Shown: in pieces, positions 40,532 through 50,758 of the stretch
How the letters are laid out: each line of letters starts with the position of its first letter
Position numbering within the stretch: the stretch's first letter is position 1
Assembly: GCA_011390955.1 (NCBI GenBank)
Contig: JAABRM010000009.1
Span: forward strand, 117,819-181,818
Source: Oscillatoriales cyanobacterium
GTDB lineage: Bacteria > Cyanobacteriota > Cyanobacteriia > Cyanobacteriales > Laspinemataceae
Direction of reading: 5' to 3'
DNA length: 64,000 bases
Position numbers and translations under genes: made by a program
The notes under the pieces: generated by a model
Database searches by the model: none
What the model saw: only the letters and a program-made list of their open reading frames with translations
Told to the model about the DNA's origin: nothing

Positions 40532-40641
40532 AAATATTTATAGTTATTTCAATTACAAAATTAATACAATTATGTAGGGGCGATTCGCGAATCGCCCCTA
40601 CAGCATTGTATTAAGCACAATTGAAATAACTATAAATATTT
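40532..40641. mobile_element. 110-bp MITE-like palindrome with 23-bp inverted ends
   Basis: The 23-bp ends (containing TATAGTTATTTCAATT and complement) are perfect. Nested inside are TTAATACAAT / ATTGTATTAA and a perfect 28-bp centre (GTAGGGGCGATTCG plus complement). A diverged relative is at 50491-50583. It is non-coding. Confidence 0.75.
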
Positions 40642-41029
40642 GCCTTGATTGGCTAATGAATTAAGCTGATTTTTGCTAGAATAGCATCGGCTAAAATTGC
40701 CAGCAAAAAGCTTTTTATTGCCCCGCCGATGGGAAAAAATGGGTTTTTGCAATAACCCTATTGCGTTTTACGGAATCCCTTTGCCATAATTAAAACATAG
40801 GTAAATAACCTAGATGTCAATCACTTGAGTCATCACTGACTACTACCAGCAGGATCCATTAAAAAGCCATCGGGGTGTCTTCTCAAAAAATAACAGTTAC
40901 CATTTTTTTAATTTAGGTGGCTTTTAGTTGACGATTCGCTAAATTCAGGTTGGGGAAATTTGTAAATTTCCCCAATTTTTTTGGTTAATTTTTTGAGTCT
41001 CAAGGTGGTATTTGGCGGAAATTTCGCGT

Positions 41030-41419
41030 TTATGGTTGAATCACTTCTAGTCCGCAATTTTCGGCTAATTGCTGGGCTAAACTTTTATAAGAACGCGGGG
41101 GTGAGGCGGGTTTATCCAGGTCAAATCCCTCTACGACATAAGCAATTAATTTTTCTCGCCAATCTGCTTCTATTTCATAATCCGATCCTAAATTTCCTTC
41201 GGATAAGGCAGCCATTAGTTTATCTAAAATCTGGTATTGACCAATGAGTCGGGCGGCAATATGTAAATCCCCAGAGTCAATATCTAAAGCTTGAAGTTCT
41301 TGGAGGACTCTCTCCCATTCTTGATGGATGATTTTGGTTAATAAATCTCCTCTGCTGGCTTTTCGCTTCAGGGCGATCGCTTCTAATCTATTCTCCTCAC
41401 TCACCTTGATGGCCTCCAT
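41030..41419 (-). CDS. Conserved hypothetical protein, 129 residues
   Basis: A soluble helical protein (MEAIKVSEENRLEAIALKRK; WERVLQELQALDIDSGDLHIAARLIGQYQILDKL). No family is recognised. Three tandem 12-bp TTATTTACAGCT units lie just before its start (about 41422-41457). Confidence 0.65.
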   Translation of the reverse strand: MEAIKVSEENRLEAIALKRKASRGDLLTKIIHQEWERVLQELQALDIDSGDLHIAARLIGQYQILDKLMAALSEGNLGSDYEIEADWREKLIAYVVEGFDLDKPASPPRSYKSLAQQLAENCGLEVIQP

Positions 41420-41664
41420 TTATTTACAGCTTATTTACAGCTTATTTACAGCTTGACGAATTTTAAGTCGAGTGTTTCATTTCATTAAAAATTGAATTTT
41501 ACTCTATTTTAGCCCATATTTGTCCTACAATAGTTTAGGATTATATCACTGATGCATAACTTTTGGCGGTTTGTTTGAGGGCGATAATCTGTTAAAATCA
41601 GACCGGCATTTGTTTAGGGCGATCGCCTGAAAATTTTGCCATTTTGCCATCATCAGGAGGCTTT

Positions 41665-42513
41665 ATGACAACCAGAGAAAATCAGGAACAACATCGCGTC
41701 TTAGTGGTGGGGGCAACCGGGGGAGTCGGACAGCTTACGGTGGCCAAATTGTTGGAAAAAGGTTTTTCTGTCCGAGTTTTGGTCAGGGATCGGGCCAAAG
41801 CCGAGAAAATGTTTAATGGGCAGTTAAATCACCAGGTAGAAATTGTTTTGGGGGATATCCGCGATCGCGCCAGTTTGCCCCCGGCAATGGCCAATATTGA
41901 CTATATTATTGCTTGTACCGGCACTACGGCTTTCCCTTCGATGCGATGGGAATTTGAGCAGATGGATCGGGGTGACAAATTGCCCGGTTTTTGGGACTGG
42001 CTGAAGATATATTTTAATCGGGATTATTGCTTTTCTCAGGGGAAGAATAGCCCGGAAAAAGTCGATGGGGAGGGAACCCTTAACTTGTTAGCCGCTGCCC
42101 CTAAAAATTTAAAGCGGTTTGTGTTTGTTTCTTCTTGTGGCATTTTGCGGAAGACAAAACCCCCTTTTAGTATTTTAAATTGGTTCGGGGTTTTGGATGC
42201 TAAAGAGAGGGGAGAAAAGGCGATCGCGCAGTCAGGATTCCCTTACACAATTATTCGCCCAGCCCGACTGATTGATGGGCCATTTACTTCCTATGATTTG
42301 AATACTTTATTAAAAGCTACGACTGAGGGAAAATTGGGAGTGGCGATCGGCACTGGGGATATTTTATCTGGGCAAACCAGTCGCATTGATGTAGCCGCTG
42401 CTTGTGTAGAATGTCTCAATTATTCAGAAACAGAAAATACTGTATTTGAGTTAATTAATACTGGGGAAAGACCGGCAGAAATTGACTGGAAAGCGCTGTT
42501 TTCGATGATATGA
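41665..42513 (+). CDS. NAD(P)-dependent oxidoreductase-like (atypical SDR)
   Basis: A protein of 282 residues with the nucleotide-binding motif VLVVGATGGVGQLTVAKLL (Gly-rich loop) and the NmrA/Ycf39-like body (VLVRDRAKAEKMF; VEIVLGDIRDRASL; FVFVSSCGI; YTIIRPARLIDGP). The catalytic Tyr-x-x-x-Lys of classical SDRs is not visible, so it may act as a binding or regulatory protein like Ycf39. AGGAGG lies 5 nt before the ATG at 41665, which decides the start. Confidence 0.85.
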   Translation: MTTRENQEQHRVLVVGATGGVGQLTVAKLLEKGFSVRVLVRDRAKAEKMFNGQLNHQVEIVLGDIRDRASLPPAMANIDYIIACTGTTAFPSMRWEFEQMDRGDKLPGFWDWLKIYFNRDYCFSQGKNSPEKVDGEGTLNLLAAAPKNLKRFVFVSSCGILRKTKPPFSILNWFGVLDAKERGEKAIAQSGFPYTIIRPARLIDGPFTSYDLNTLLKATTEGKLGVAIGTGDILSGQTSRIDVAAACVECLNYSETENTVFELINTGERPAEIDWKALFSMI

Positions 42514-42885
42514 GGCCGTTTGGTGGGGTGTAGGGGAGCGCCTTGTGCAGGGGAGCGGGGGAAAACAATTAACAATTGATAATTGATAATTGACAATTAA
42601 ACAGAATTATCAATATTATCAATTATTAAGTAGGTGAACATAATTAATTGCACTTTTCGTTCCCCGCCGATAGGCTGTGGATTCCCGTCGGAGTTTACCC
42701 CCGCGAATGCGTGGGGCGGGAATGACAGTTTTTCTTCTGATATGGTCTGTAGTGCATTTATTTCTGCCCAACTACTTAATTATCAATTATCAATTATTCC
42801 CTCTTCCCTACACCCTACACCCTACACCCTCTCTTTTCAATTTTAAAACACTCGGTTTTTGCGCCATGAATTGTTGACTATAGTT
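42514..42885. repeat. Intergenic repeats: AATTATC array and CCCGCGAATGCG palindrome
   Basis: TGATAATTGATAATTGACAATT and its inverse occupy about 42569-42630, CCCCCGCGAATGCGTGG at about 42698-42716, and more ATTATCAATT units at about 42775-42800. Open frames across it are translated repeat. Confidence 0.65.
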
Positions 42886-43740
42886 CTAAGCAAAGACTAC
42901 GGTGCGATCGCCATAGACTAGGACGCGATTTTGTAAGTGCGATCGCACTGCCCGGGCTAACACCATTCGCTCTAAATCTTTGCCTTTGCGGATTAAATCT
43001 TCAACATCATCCCGGTGGCTGACTCTGACCACATCTTGCTCAATAATTGGCCCTGCATCTAGGTCTGGGGTGACGTAATGAGCGGTTGCGCCAATAATTT
43101 TGACGCCCCGCTGATAAGCTTGATGATAGGGTTTGGCTCCGGCAAAGGCGGGCAAAAATGAGTGATGAATATTAATCACATTATTAAAGCTGCTCAAGAA
43201 ATCCGCACTCAATACCTGCATATATTTGGCCAGGACAACTAAATCAATCTGGTAATAATTTAACAGTTCTAATTGTTTGGCTTCTTGTTCGGCTTTATTG
43301 GTTTTGGTAATGGGCAGATGGTAAAAATCTGCGCCAAATTGACGGGCGATCGCTTTTAAATCCGGGTGATTACTAATAATCAGGGGAATTTCTGCTAAAA
43401 ATTCTTTGGCTTCATGTCGCCATAGCAAATCTAACAGACAATGGTCTTGCCGACTGACCCAAATTGATAGTCGAGGCACGCGATCGGAAAAGTGCAGTTG
43501 CCAGGTAGCATCGAGGGATTTTGCCAGACTTGCCACCGTCGGGGCGATCGCCTCTTTGGATAAATCAAACCCCTCTAATTGCCACTCAATCCGGGTCAAA
43601 AATAACCCAGCGGCGAAATCCGTATGATGGTCGGCATGAATAATATTACCATTATGGCAATAGATAAAATTAGCAATTTTTGCCACTAATCCCCGTTGGT
43701 CTGGGCAAGAAAACAGTAAGGTTGCTGTTGGTGATTTCAT
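42886..43740 (-). CDS. purU: Formyltetrahydrofolate deformylase
   Basis: A protein of 284 residues that hydrolyses 10-formyl-THF to formate and THF, balancing one-carbon pools. An N-terminal ACT domain (ATLLFSCPDQRGLVAKIANFIYCHNGNII) is followed by the formyltransferase fold with INIHHSFLPAFAGAKPYHQA and the catalytic Asp region VTPDLDAGPIIEQD. Length is normal. It is in a monocistronic position, convergent with the NAD(P)-binding gene. Confidence 0.96.
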   Translation of the reverse strand: MKSPTATLLFSCPDQRGLVAKIANFIYCHNGNIIHADHHTDFAAGLFLTRIEWQLEGFDLSKEAIAPTVASLAKSLDATWQLHFSDRVPRLSIWVSRQDHCLLDLLWRHEAKEFLAEIPLIISNHPDLKAIARQFGADFYHLPITKTNKAEQEAKQLELLNYYQIDLVVLAKYMQVLSADFLSSFNNVINIHHSFLPAFAGAKPYHQAYQRGVKIIGATAHYVTPDLDAGPIIEQDVVRVSHRDDVEDLIRKGKDLERMVLARAVRSHLQNRVLVYGDRTVVFA

Positions 43741-43899
43741 CTTTAATTTTAGTCTAACAAACTTAATTTTTGGTTAGATTACGGGTAATTACCCGATTAC
43801 AGCGGTTATTGTCTGAATTACTTTTTCTGGATTCCCGCCTGCGCGGGAATGACAGCTTTTTTTGTCCTGTATAAATATGACAATTGCTGTATTATTTTG

Positions 43900-44922
43900 T
43901 TATGGGAGACTTTCTGGATTCACGGGTTCCGTAGTTTCTGGATTTGGTTCGGCAGGTTCTGGGGTGGGTTCTAATGTTTCTGGTTCCGGGTTATTTTCCG
44001 GGGCAGGATTTTCTGTTTCATTGCTGGGCGGCAAAGTTTCTGGGGTTTGTTCTGGATTTAATTTGGCAGGACTCTCCGGAGTTGTGGCTGGATTTTCTTC
44101 TAAAACTGCCGCTGGTTGTTTCCAGTCTTCTAGGGTGCGATCGACCGCATACTCAAAATTTTGGGAAACCACTAAAACCGTTTGATTTTCGGTTTCGGGC
44201 AGCGGCGGATTCACTTGAGCATAAATAGCGTTGCCGCTAAATTCTGATTTGCCCAAAATCATTTGATAAATCTTCTGGTTTTTGAGGATGACTTCGATAA
44301 TGGCAACCGGAGGATTTAACCCATATTCTTTAATTTGTGCCGGGGTAGCGGTCAAAGTTTGCTGACTGCGATCGCTAACTAATTGTTCTAATAAAAACGA
44401 TACATAAGCTTCATTAGCATAAACTTTTTCCTGAGATATTTCCTGAGATGTCTCGGTTGACTTCTCTGGGATTTTAGCGGGACTTTGACTATTTTCCGTA
44501 GCCGCAGTTTCTTCCGCGTTAACGGTTTCTTCAGTGGTTTCGGCGGTAATTTCTGCCGCTGTTTCTTCAGGAGTTCCCGTTTCTGTGGGAGTTTCTGCCG
44601 CTGTTTCTTCAGGATTTGCTGATGGTTTCGGGGTGGCTTTTGGGGATGGCTTTTCTTCCTTTGCTTCTGCCACTTCTAAAATTTGCATTAACCAGAGGTC
44701 TTGGGGCGTAGATAAATCAGATGCGCGTTCAAAGCGTAATGTTTGGCTTTGAGTTTTGACGAATATAGCTTGAACGTCTTCTTCTTTAAATTTAAATAGT
44801 TTTCGGGCAAAAGCTTCTTTCGCTTCTTGGGCGGGGATAAATAAAGTTTGATAATAATAGAACGCTCCACCCATTAGCAGAGCACCGAACAGCAAAATTA
44901 TCGTAGAACGCTGAAATTTCAT
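43900..44922 (-). CDS. DUF4340 protein, Gld-type ABC partner
   Basis: A protein of 340 residues. It has an N-terminal helix (STIILLFGALLMGGAFYYYQ), then the DUF4340 beta pattern (LFKFKEEDVQAIFVKTQSQTLRFER; TPAQIKEYGLNPPVAIIEVILK; YQMILGKSEFSGNAIYAQV). Residues about 85-155 and the last ~75 are rich in Glu, Thr and Pro (PEETAAETPTETGTPEE). DUF4340 genes usually follow a GldG-like gene; here that gene lies 5.8 kb upstream on the same strand. Three AAGGATAAAC-like units precede the ATG. Confidence 0.87.
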   Translation of the reverse strand: MKFQRSTIILLFGALLMGGAFYYYQTLFIPAQEAKEAFARKLFKFKEEDVQAIFVKTQSQTLRFERASDLSTPQDLWLMQILEVAEAKEEKPSPKATPKPSANPEETAAETPTETGTPEETAAEITAETTEETVNAEETAATENSQSPAKIPEKSTETSQEISQEKVYANEAYVSFLLEQLVSDRSQQTLTATPAQIKEYGLNPPVAIIEVILKNQKIYQMILGKSEFSGNAIYAQVNPPLPETENQTVLVVSQNFEYAVDRTLEDWKQPAAVLEENPATTPESPAKLNPEQTPETLPPSNETENPAPENNPEPETLEPTPEPAEPNPETTEPVNPESLP

Positions 44923-45071
44923 TTTTATCCTTGTTTATCCTTGTTTATCCTTGGGTTGGGCGATTTGTGGTTAAGTGGTTGTTGCTGGACAGCAAGAGGG
45001 ATTTTTTCAGTGGATCCCTTGATGCGGGGGCGCAAGGTATGGCCAACCGGATCTTGATGCGGTGCGATCGC

Positions 45072-46028
45072 TCATTCATCGGGATCTGTTGCGGATCTTA
45101 CCTGATTTCGTCCTTTTCTTTTCGCCCGATACAAAGCGCGATCGGCCATTTCAACTAAATTGTTGGCAGAGGTTTCATCGTTGGGAATGAATGTGGCAAC
45201 TCCTAGACTCAAGGTGACATAATCGGCAACCTGGGAACTGACATGAGCAAGTTGCAGGGATGCCACATTTTCGCGCAGTTGCTCGGCAATTGCCGTGGCT
45301 GAATCGAGAGTAGTTTCTGGTAGAATCACCGCGAATTCTTCGCCCCCATACCGAGCCACAAAGTCCGCTGCCCGTTGGACTGAACTGGCTAATGTTTGTG
45401 CCACTACTCTGAGACAGTCATCCCCTGATGTATGGCCATAAGAATCATTAAAATTTTTAAAGTAATCAATGTCGATCATAATCAAGGTTAAGGGGGTTTG
45501 ACTGCGTTGCGATCGCCGCCATTCTTTCTCCAGGATGCGATCGAACTGACGACGATTGGGGATTTCTGTGAGTCCATCAATTTCTGCCAGACGCTCTAAC
45601 AGGTCTTGCTTGCGCTTCAGAGATAGATGGGTCTTCACCCGCGCTAATACCTCTCTTTGTCCAAATGGTTTAGTAATATAATCCACTCCCCCCACATCAA
45701 ATCCTTTGACTTTATTCTCTTCATCATTTAGTGCCGTAATAAATATAACCGGAATACCTTGGGTGGCTGGTTCTGATTTTAACAGGCGACAAGTTTCAAA
45801 GCCGTCCAGACCGGGCATCATCACATCCAGCAAAATCAGATCGGGCAGCACAAATAACGCTCGCTTGATGCCCATTTCCCCATTGCGAGCGGAAATAACG
45901 GTCAATCCGACTGGTTTGAGAATCTCAATAATTACTTGGATATTTGTTCGATCGTCATCAATAACTAAAACCACACCATCATCGCGACGATCCGACATCG
46001 TATTCTCCCAAAAATGATCTTTTTTCAT
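45072..46028 (-). CDS. Response regulator with GGDEF diguanylate cyclase
   Basis: A protein of 318 residues. The REC domain ([10 protein letters not shown]; phospho-acceptor in [13 protein letters not shown]; Lys in YITKPF) is followed by a GGDEF domain with active GGEEF ([11 protein letters not shown]) and [14 protein letters not shown]. It should make cyclic-di-GMP when phosphorylated. The start overlaps the hybrid-kinase stop by 4 nt (ATGA); an internal ATG at 45998 has GGGAGA upstream and is an alternative. The kinase before it is the obvious partner. No I-site (RxxD) is seen just before GGEEF. Confidence 0.92.
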   Translation of the reverse strand: MKKDHFWENTMSDRRDDGVVLVIDDDRTNIQVIIEILKPVGLTVISARNGEMGIKRALFVLPDLILLDVMMPGLDGFETCRLLKSEPATQGIPVIFITALNDEENKVKGFDVGGVDYITKPFGQREVLARVKTHLSLKRKQDLLERLAEIDGLTEIPNRRQFDRILEKEWRRSQRSQTPLTLIMIDIDYFKNFNDSYGHTSGDDCLRVVAQTLASSVQRAADFVARYGGEEFAVILPETTLDSATAIAEQLRENVASLQLAHVSSQVADYVTLSLGVATFIPNDETSANNLVEMADRALYRAKRKGRNQVRSATDPDE

Positions 46029-49000
46029 CTACTATTATGATTGGTATTGATGTATTTAGTCAATAACTCTAAAATTGGCTCGTCCTCTAGTTTCTCCGCA
46101 TATTCTCGGATCGTCTGAGTAAAAGCCCGATATTGGTGGCTGATTTGTGCGATGTCATTCACCTTCGCTTGGACTTTTCCCAAATCCCCGAACATGGTTA
46201 ATTCATAGAGTGCTTCTAAATCCTCTTGGGGGGGTATAATTATCGTTTTACCAGCGATCGCCCCTGGGAGGGAAATCTCTACAGAGGAATCGACTGACCC
46301 ATAGATCCATTCAATATCTAGATATTTTTCTATCATAGAAAATAATTTTTCGGCCACTACTGGTTTTGACAGAAATTCTTGACAGCCAATTTTGAAAATT
46401 TGCTGTCGATCTTGAGTAAAAGCGCTGGCAGAAACGGCAAAAATTGGCAGATTTTGCATTTCCGGGGTTTGGCGAATGCGATGGATCATTTCAAATCCGG
46501 TCATTACCGGCATCACCAAATCGACTAAGATCAAGTCAGGGTGAATTTTTTTCGCGTAGTCTAATCCTTCTCGACCATTTTTTCCTACGATAATCTCAAA
46601 GCCAAGGGGCTCTAGTAAATCCAGCAATACCATGCGGTTTTCTAGTTTGTCATCGACGACTAAGATTTTTTGACGTTTGCCTTGATAGCCAACGATTTCG
46701 CGAGTATTGGTGGGTACAGCATGGTTATTTTTCAAGGCATCAGAGGCGATCGCTAATGAAATCTCAAACCAGAAAGTAGAGCCTTGATTTTTTTCACTGC
46801 TCACTTGAATTTCCCCGCCCATAAGGTTAACTAATTGACGGGAAATCGCCAAGCCTAAACCAGTTCCTTCTGCCCGTTTTAGCCCATCACAAACCTGCTC
46901 AAATGGGTGGAAGATTATGGCTATTTGTTCTGGATTAATTCCTACTCCTGTATCCCTAATTTCAAAGCAAATTTGAACGGCAGGCTGCTGATTTATGGTG
47001 TTAGAGGCAACGCGGCTGACTCGGAAACTTATCTGCCCATTGTGGGTAAATTTTACCGCATTTCCTAACAGATTGAACAAAACTTGACGCAGACGTTTTT
47101 CATCCACTTGCACCCAAACAGGCAAGTCGGCATCTTTTTCAAAAGAAAACTGAAGCTGCTTTTGATGCGCGGTCATGGTGATGACATCTGCCACCCCATT
47201 TAGCAAGTCAGGGAAATTGACTGGTTGGGGATGTAATTCGGTTTTACCTGCTTCAATTTTGGCTAAATCAAGGATATCGTTAATTAAAGTTAACAAATGA
47301 TTTCCACTATTATAAATTATACTCAAACCATGCTGATAGTCTGGTGGTAAACCTGGTTTCCGTTTGAGAATTTGGGCATACCCTAGAATGCCATTCAGAG
47401 GAGTGCGTAATTCATGGCTCATATTAGCCAGAAACTTGCTTTTTGCTTGATTTGCTACTTCAGCTTTTTCTTTGGCAGCGATTAGTTGTTGGTTTAACTG
47501 TTGCAATTCACCAGTCCTTAGCTTTACTTGTTTTTCCAATTCCCGGTTACGTTGCTCGATCGCATATATTCGCCAACGAAAACCACCTGTCCCAACCCCT
47601 ACAGCTAAAACCAGGAAAGAAACTCTAAACCAGACTGTTTCCCACCAGGGGGGAGCGATCGTAATGGCAATGGAAGTTCCTTGTTCGTTCCAGACTCCAT
47701 CATTATTGGCAGCAATCACCCGAAACACATAGTTACCGGGATTTAAATTAGTATAGGTGACAAAATTTCGGCTACTGTCTACGGCAGTCCATTCCTTTTC
47801 AAACCCTACCAACTTGTATTTATATTGATTCCTCTGGGGGGCGCGATAATTCAACGCCGCAAACTGAAAAGAAAATACGCGATCGCGGTACGACAAAGTA
47901 ATCTGCTTGGTTCTAAGAATCGACTGTGGCAACACCGAATCTTGGCCAATGGGAACGGGTTTACCGGCTAATTGAAAATCCGTAATCACCACTGGGGGAA
48001 CATAAGAATTATTTTCAATTTGTTCGGGATAGAAAGCCGTCAACCCTTCAATGCCCCCAAACAACAACTCTCCGGTACGACTTTTATCGCTGGTGTTTCT
48101 GAAGGAAAAAGTATTACTTTGCAGTCCATCGGTGACATCGTAGGTGCGGAAGGTTTCCGTCTCCGGGTTAAATCGGATTAACCCCTTAGCGGCACTCAGC
48201 CATAAATGTCTCACCTTACCATCACTGGGAATATCTTCTTCTAAAATATTGAAAATGTTATTTTCCAGGGGGTAATCGGTATATTGCTGATGCTTCCAAT
48301 CAATTTTACTCAGCCCTTTCCCCGTCCCAATCCAAAACCGACCCTTGGCATCTTCATAGATGGAATAGACTGAGGCGACTATATTCCCCCCTCGGAGGTT
48401 GGAGTGGTTGGGACTATTCAGGTAGTGAATAAATGTCTCTGTTTCAGGGTCAAAGCGATCTAACCCTGACACTGTGCCAATCCAGAGGCTACCCTGCCGA
48501 TCCATGAAGACCGTATTCACTTCGTCGTTAATCAGGGTTTGAGGATCGGCAGGGTCATGTTGATAGCGCGTAAATCGCTCAGTTTGGGGATTAAATTTAT
48601 TCAGCCCGCCCCAAGTCGCCACCCAGAGGTTGCCTGCGCTGTCTTCCTGAATATCCGTAACAAAATTATGGGCGAGGCTGTGAGGATTTTCCGAGTCATA
48701 ACCGTAATGGGTGAAAGTGTTAGTTTGCCGATCTAGCTTGCTCAACCCGTCCGCTGCCGTCCCCACCCAAAGTTGACCCCTGCGGTCTTCATAGATCGCC
48801 TTAACCGCTGAAGGGAGCAAGCTATAGGGATTTTTGGGGTCATATTTATAGTGAGTGAATATTCCCGTGGTGCGATCCCATTGACTCAATTCGCCAACGG
48901 CGCCAATCCACACCATACCAGCGCTGTCTTCGTAAAGCGCAGAAATTTTATTATTGCTCAAACTATGGGGGTAGCCGGGAATTGCCCGATAGTGCTTGAA

Positions 49001-50179
49001 TGCCTTGTTGCCCGGATCCAGAATACTCACACCCCGAAATGTGGCCATCCAGAAGATGCCCATCTGGTCTTGGAAAATATGCCAAATTTCATCGTTGCTG
49101 AGGCTATAGGGATCCGCAGGGTTATGTTCATAGCGGGTAAAGGTTTTGGTCTGGGGGTCAAATCGACTCAACCCACCAATGGTGGCAAACCAAAGAAAGC
49201 CTTCTCTATCTTCAACTACGGCAAAAACAGTATTGCTACCGATGGTATTCGGATCGTTGCGATCGTATAGATAACGGGTAAATTTGCCGGTGTCCCGGTC
49301 TAAGGTATTCAGACCTTCTTCGGTGCCGACCCACAGTGTCCCTTGGGTGTCTTGATAAATTAACCAGACCAAATTGTGACTCAGGCTATGGGGATTTTTG
49401 GCATCATGTTGGTAGTGGGTAAAGTGGGTAATCTTGCCGGTGGCGCGATCGCATCGTTCCAGACCCCGATCCGTACCGACCCACAGCACACCACCAGGGT
49501 CTTCATAGATGGAAAAGACTGAGTTAGCGATCGCGCTGTGGGGGTCTTGGGGATCGTGACGGTAATGGGTAAACTGCCCGGTCTTTGGATCTAGTTGGTT
49601 CAGACCGTCCTTGGTGCCCACCCACAGATTACCACTGCGATCCTCGTAGATGGCTTGGACAATATTGCTACTCAAGCTGTGAGGATCGTTCGGGTCGTGC
49701 TGATAGCGGATAAAACTTTCCCTAGCCGGATCGAATTGATTCAGCCCGCTTTCCCAGGTCCCGATCCACATTGTCCCCGTTGGGCCGATATGTAACGCCC
49801 GAATCATATTGCCACTCAAGCTGTGGGGATCGTTTGGGTCGTGGGCAAATACTTCGATGCGATCGCCGTCATAGCGATTTAATCCCTGAAAGGTGCCAAA
49901 CCAGATAAACCCATCCCGATCCTGAGCAATACGCAAAATATAGTCACTGGATAGCCCGTCTTCGCTGGTCAGGCGGAGGAATCTGGTAAATTTACCTAAG
50001 TCCCAGGTTCGGTTAGCCGTTTTTGTCGGAGTGGGTGCGACTTGATGGGGTTTTTCTGATACTCTGGCTTGCGCCGTGACGATTTCCCTGGGGTAATGGG
50101 AAGTGTAAATTAGGATAGAAACTAAGGGAATTAGTAGCAGGATTAACTGCTGGTAAATTTTGAGTTGGTGCCTTGTCAT
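46025..50179 (-). CDS. Hybrid histidine kinase with two-component propeller
   Basis: A protein of 1384 residues. An N-terminal signal/anchor segment (about 10-27) is followed by about 13 Reg_prop repeats with WVGT/WIGT blades and spacers of the DPNDPHSLS kind (about 70-720), a Y_Y_Y domain, a membrane helix ([17 protein letters not shown], about 860), HisKA ([11 protein letters not shown], His near 921), HATPase ([24 protein letters not shown]) and a REC domain (ILVVDDK, Asp in [11 protein letters not shown] near 1215). The periplasmic propeller layout is that of HTCS-type sensors best known from Bacteroidetes. A ~90-residue tail follows. It is coupled by ATGA to the GGDEF regulator. Confidence 0.94.
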   Translation of the reverse strand: MTRHQLKIYQQLILLLIPLVSILIYTSHYPREIVTAQARVSEKPHQVAPTPTKTANRTWDLGKFTRFLRLTSEDGLSSDYILRIAQDRDGFIWFGTFQGLNRYDGDRIEVFAHDPNDPHSLSGNMIRALHIGPTGTMWIGTWESGLNQFDPARESFIRYQHDPNDPHSLSSNIVQAIYEDRSGNLWVGTKDGLNQLDPKTGQFTHYRHDPQDPHSAIANSVFSIYEDPGGVLWVGTDRGLERCDRATGKITHFTHYQHDAKNPHSLSHNLVWLIYQDTQGTLWVGTEEGLNTLDRDTGKFTRYLYDRNDPNTIGSNTVFAVVEDREGFLWFATIGGLSRFDPQTKTFTRYEHNPADPYSLSNDEIWHIFQDQMGIFWMATFRGVSILDPGNKAFKHYRAIPGYPHSLSNNKISALYEDSAGMVWIGAVGELSQWDRTTGIFTHYKYDPKNPYSLLPSAVKAIYEDRRGQLWVGTAADGLSKLDRQTNTFTHYGYDSENPHSLAHNFVTDIQEDSAGNLWVATWGGLNKFNPQTERFTRYQHDPADPQTLINDEVNTVFMDRQGSLWIGTVSGLDRFDPETETFIHYLNSPNHSNLRGGNIVASVYSIYEDAKGRFWIGTGKGLSKIDWKHQQYTDYPLENNIFNILEEDIPSDGKVRHLWLSAAKGLIRFNPETETFRTYDVTDGLQSNTFSFRNTSDKSRTGELLFGGIEGLTAFYPEQIENNSYVPPVVITDFQLAGKPVPIGQDSVLPQSILRTKQITLSYRDRVFSFQFAALNYRAPQRNQYKYKLVGFEKEWTAVDSSRNFVTYTNLNPGNYVFRVIAANNDGVWNEQGTSIAITIAPPWWETVWFRVSFLVLAVGVGTGGFRWRIYAIEQRNRELEKQVKLRTGELQQLNQQLIAAKEKAEVANQAKSKFLANMSHELRTPLNGILGYAQILKRKPGLPPDYQHGLSIIYNSGNHLLTLINDILDLAKIEAGKTELHPQPVNFPDLLNGVADVITMTAHQKQLQFSFEKDADLPVWVQVDEKRLRQVLFNLLGNAVKFTHNGQISFRVSRVASNTINQQPAVQICFEIRDTGVGINPEQIAIIFHPFEQVCDGLKRAEGTGLGLAISRQLVNLMGGEIQVSSEKNQGSTFWFEISLAIASDALKNNHAVPTNTREIVGYQGKRQKILVVDDKLENRMVLLDLLEPLGFEIIVGKNGREGLDYAKKIHPDLILVDLVMPVMTGFEMIHRIRQTPEMQNLPIFAVSASAFTQDRQQIFKIGCQEFLSKPVVAEKLFSMIEKYLDIEWIYGSVDSSVEISLPGAIAGKTIIIPPQEDLEALYELTMFGDLGKVQAKVNDIAQISHQYRAFTQTIREYAEKLEDEPILELLTKYINTNHNSR

Positions 50180-50345
50180 ACTTTTTTACTAATCATTAAA
50201 CTACTTATTACCCTGATTTTTCTATAGAAAAAATTTTCATTTTTTAGTTTGTTCTCTATTGCACTAATTTTTATTATACTGATTACTTTTCCATACTAAA
50301 AGTCTCCCCTGCTACCCATTTTTGATGTGGTGACAAGAGGGAACA

Positions 50346-50434
50346 AACTGGATCAAAACTGGATCAAAATGGCTCGAAATGGCTCGAAACTGGCTCGAAA
50401 CTGGCTCGACACTGGCTCGACACTGGCTCGACAC
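50346..50434. repeat. 10/11-bp tandem array
   Basis: About nine units of AACTGGATCAA, AATGGCTCGA, AACTGGCTCGA and CACTGGCTCGA, a gradient of variants. It is non-coding and lies upstream of the hybrid-kinase gene. Confidence 0.8.
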
Positions 50435-50490
50435 TGGATCAAAAGCGAGAGGGTTTGGGAGGATCGCTCAGACATGAAAGCTTTCCGATC

Positions 50491-50583
50491 TATAGTTGTT
50501 TCAATTGCGATCGATCCAAAAAATCAAGGGCGCAAGCATTGCGCCCCTACATAATTGTACTAATCTGAATTGAAATAACTGTA
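50491..50583. mobile_element. 93-bp MITE-like element, relative of 40532-40641
   Basis: The ends TATAGTTGTTTCAATT and AATTGAAATAACTGTA differ at two positions from perfect complementarity. The centre is GGGCGCAAGCATTGCGCCC plus CTACATAATTGTA. It matches the ends and the TACATAATTGTA arm of the 110-bp element. Confidence 0.68.
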
Positions 50584-50611
50584 TTTTATCAAAAATTTTG
50601 TTTATAAAAAA

Positions 50612-50643
50612 TTTTGCTAGTGGGCGATCGCTCACTAGCAAAA
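50612..50643 (-). terminator. Terminator of the Gld-type ABC operon
   Basis: Arms TTTTGCTAGTG and CACTAGCAAAA around a HIP1-containing loop. On the minus strand it is followed by AAAATTTTTTAT, so it ends the GldG-like transcript and separates it from the two-component genes. Confidence 0.72.
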
Positions 50644-50758
50644 CACAACGATATCAACGATATAGCGGTTTTTATTGGATTACAGAGGTTTTCTGGATTC
50701 TAGCGGGCGCGGGAATGACAGGTTTTTTTTGTACTTCATAATTCCGAAAAGTGCTATA

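Larger units (their letters stand above)
39826..41029. other. 1.2-kb gene-free region with nested palindromes
   Basis: It holds a long hairpin (40112-40166, TCTGAGC / GCTCAGA ends with CCTAAACTTGA / TCAAGTTTTGGG inside), the two MITE-like elements listed separately, AACCGGGTTT-type fragments near 40490, and two CAATA-CCTATTGC stretches (about 40050 and 40750). No coding frame or tRNA is seen. Confidence 0.6.

Noticed and set aside
42634..42877. Small frames near 42.7 kb
   Set aside because: They run through the CCCGCGAATGCG palindrome and AATTATC units and differ in frame without coding signal.
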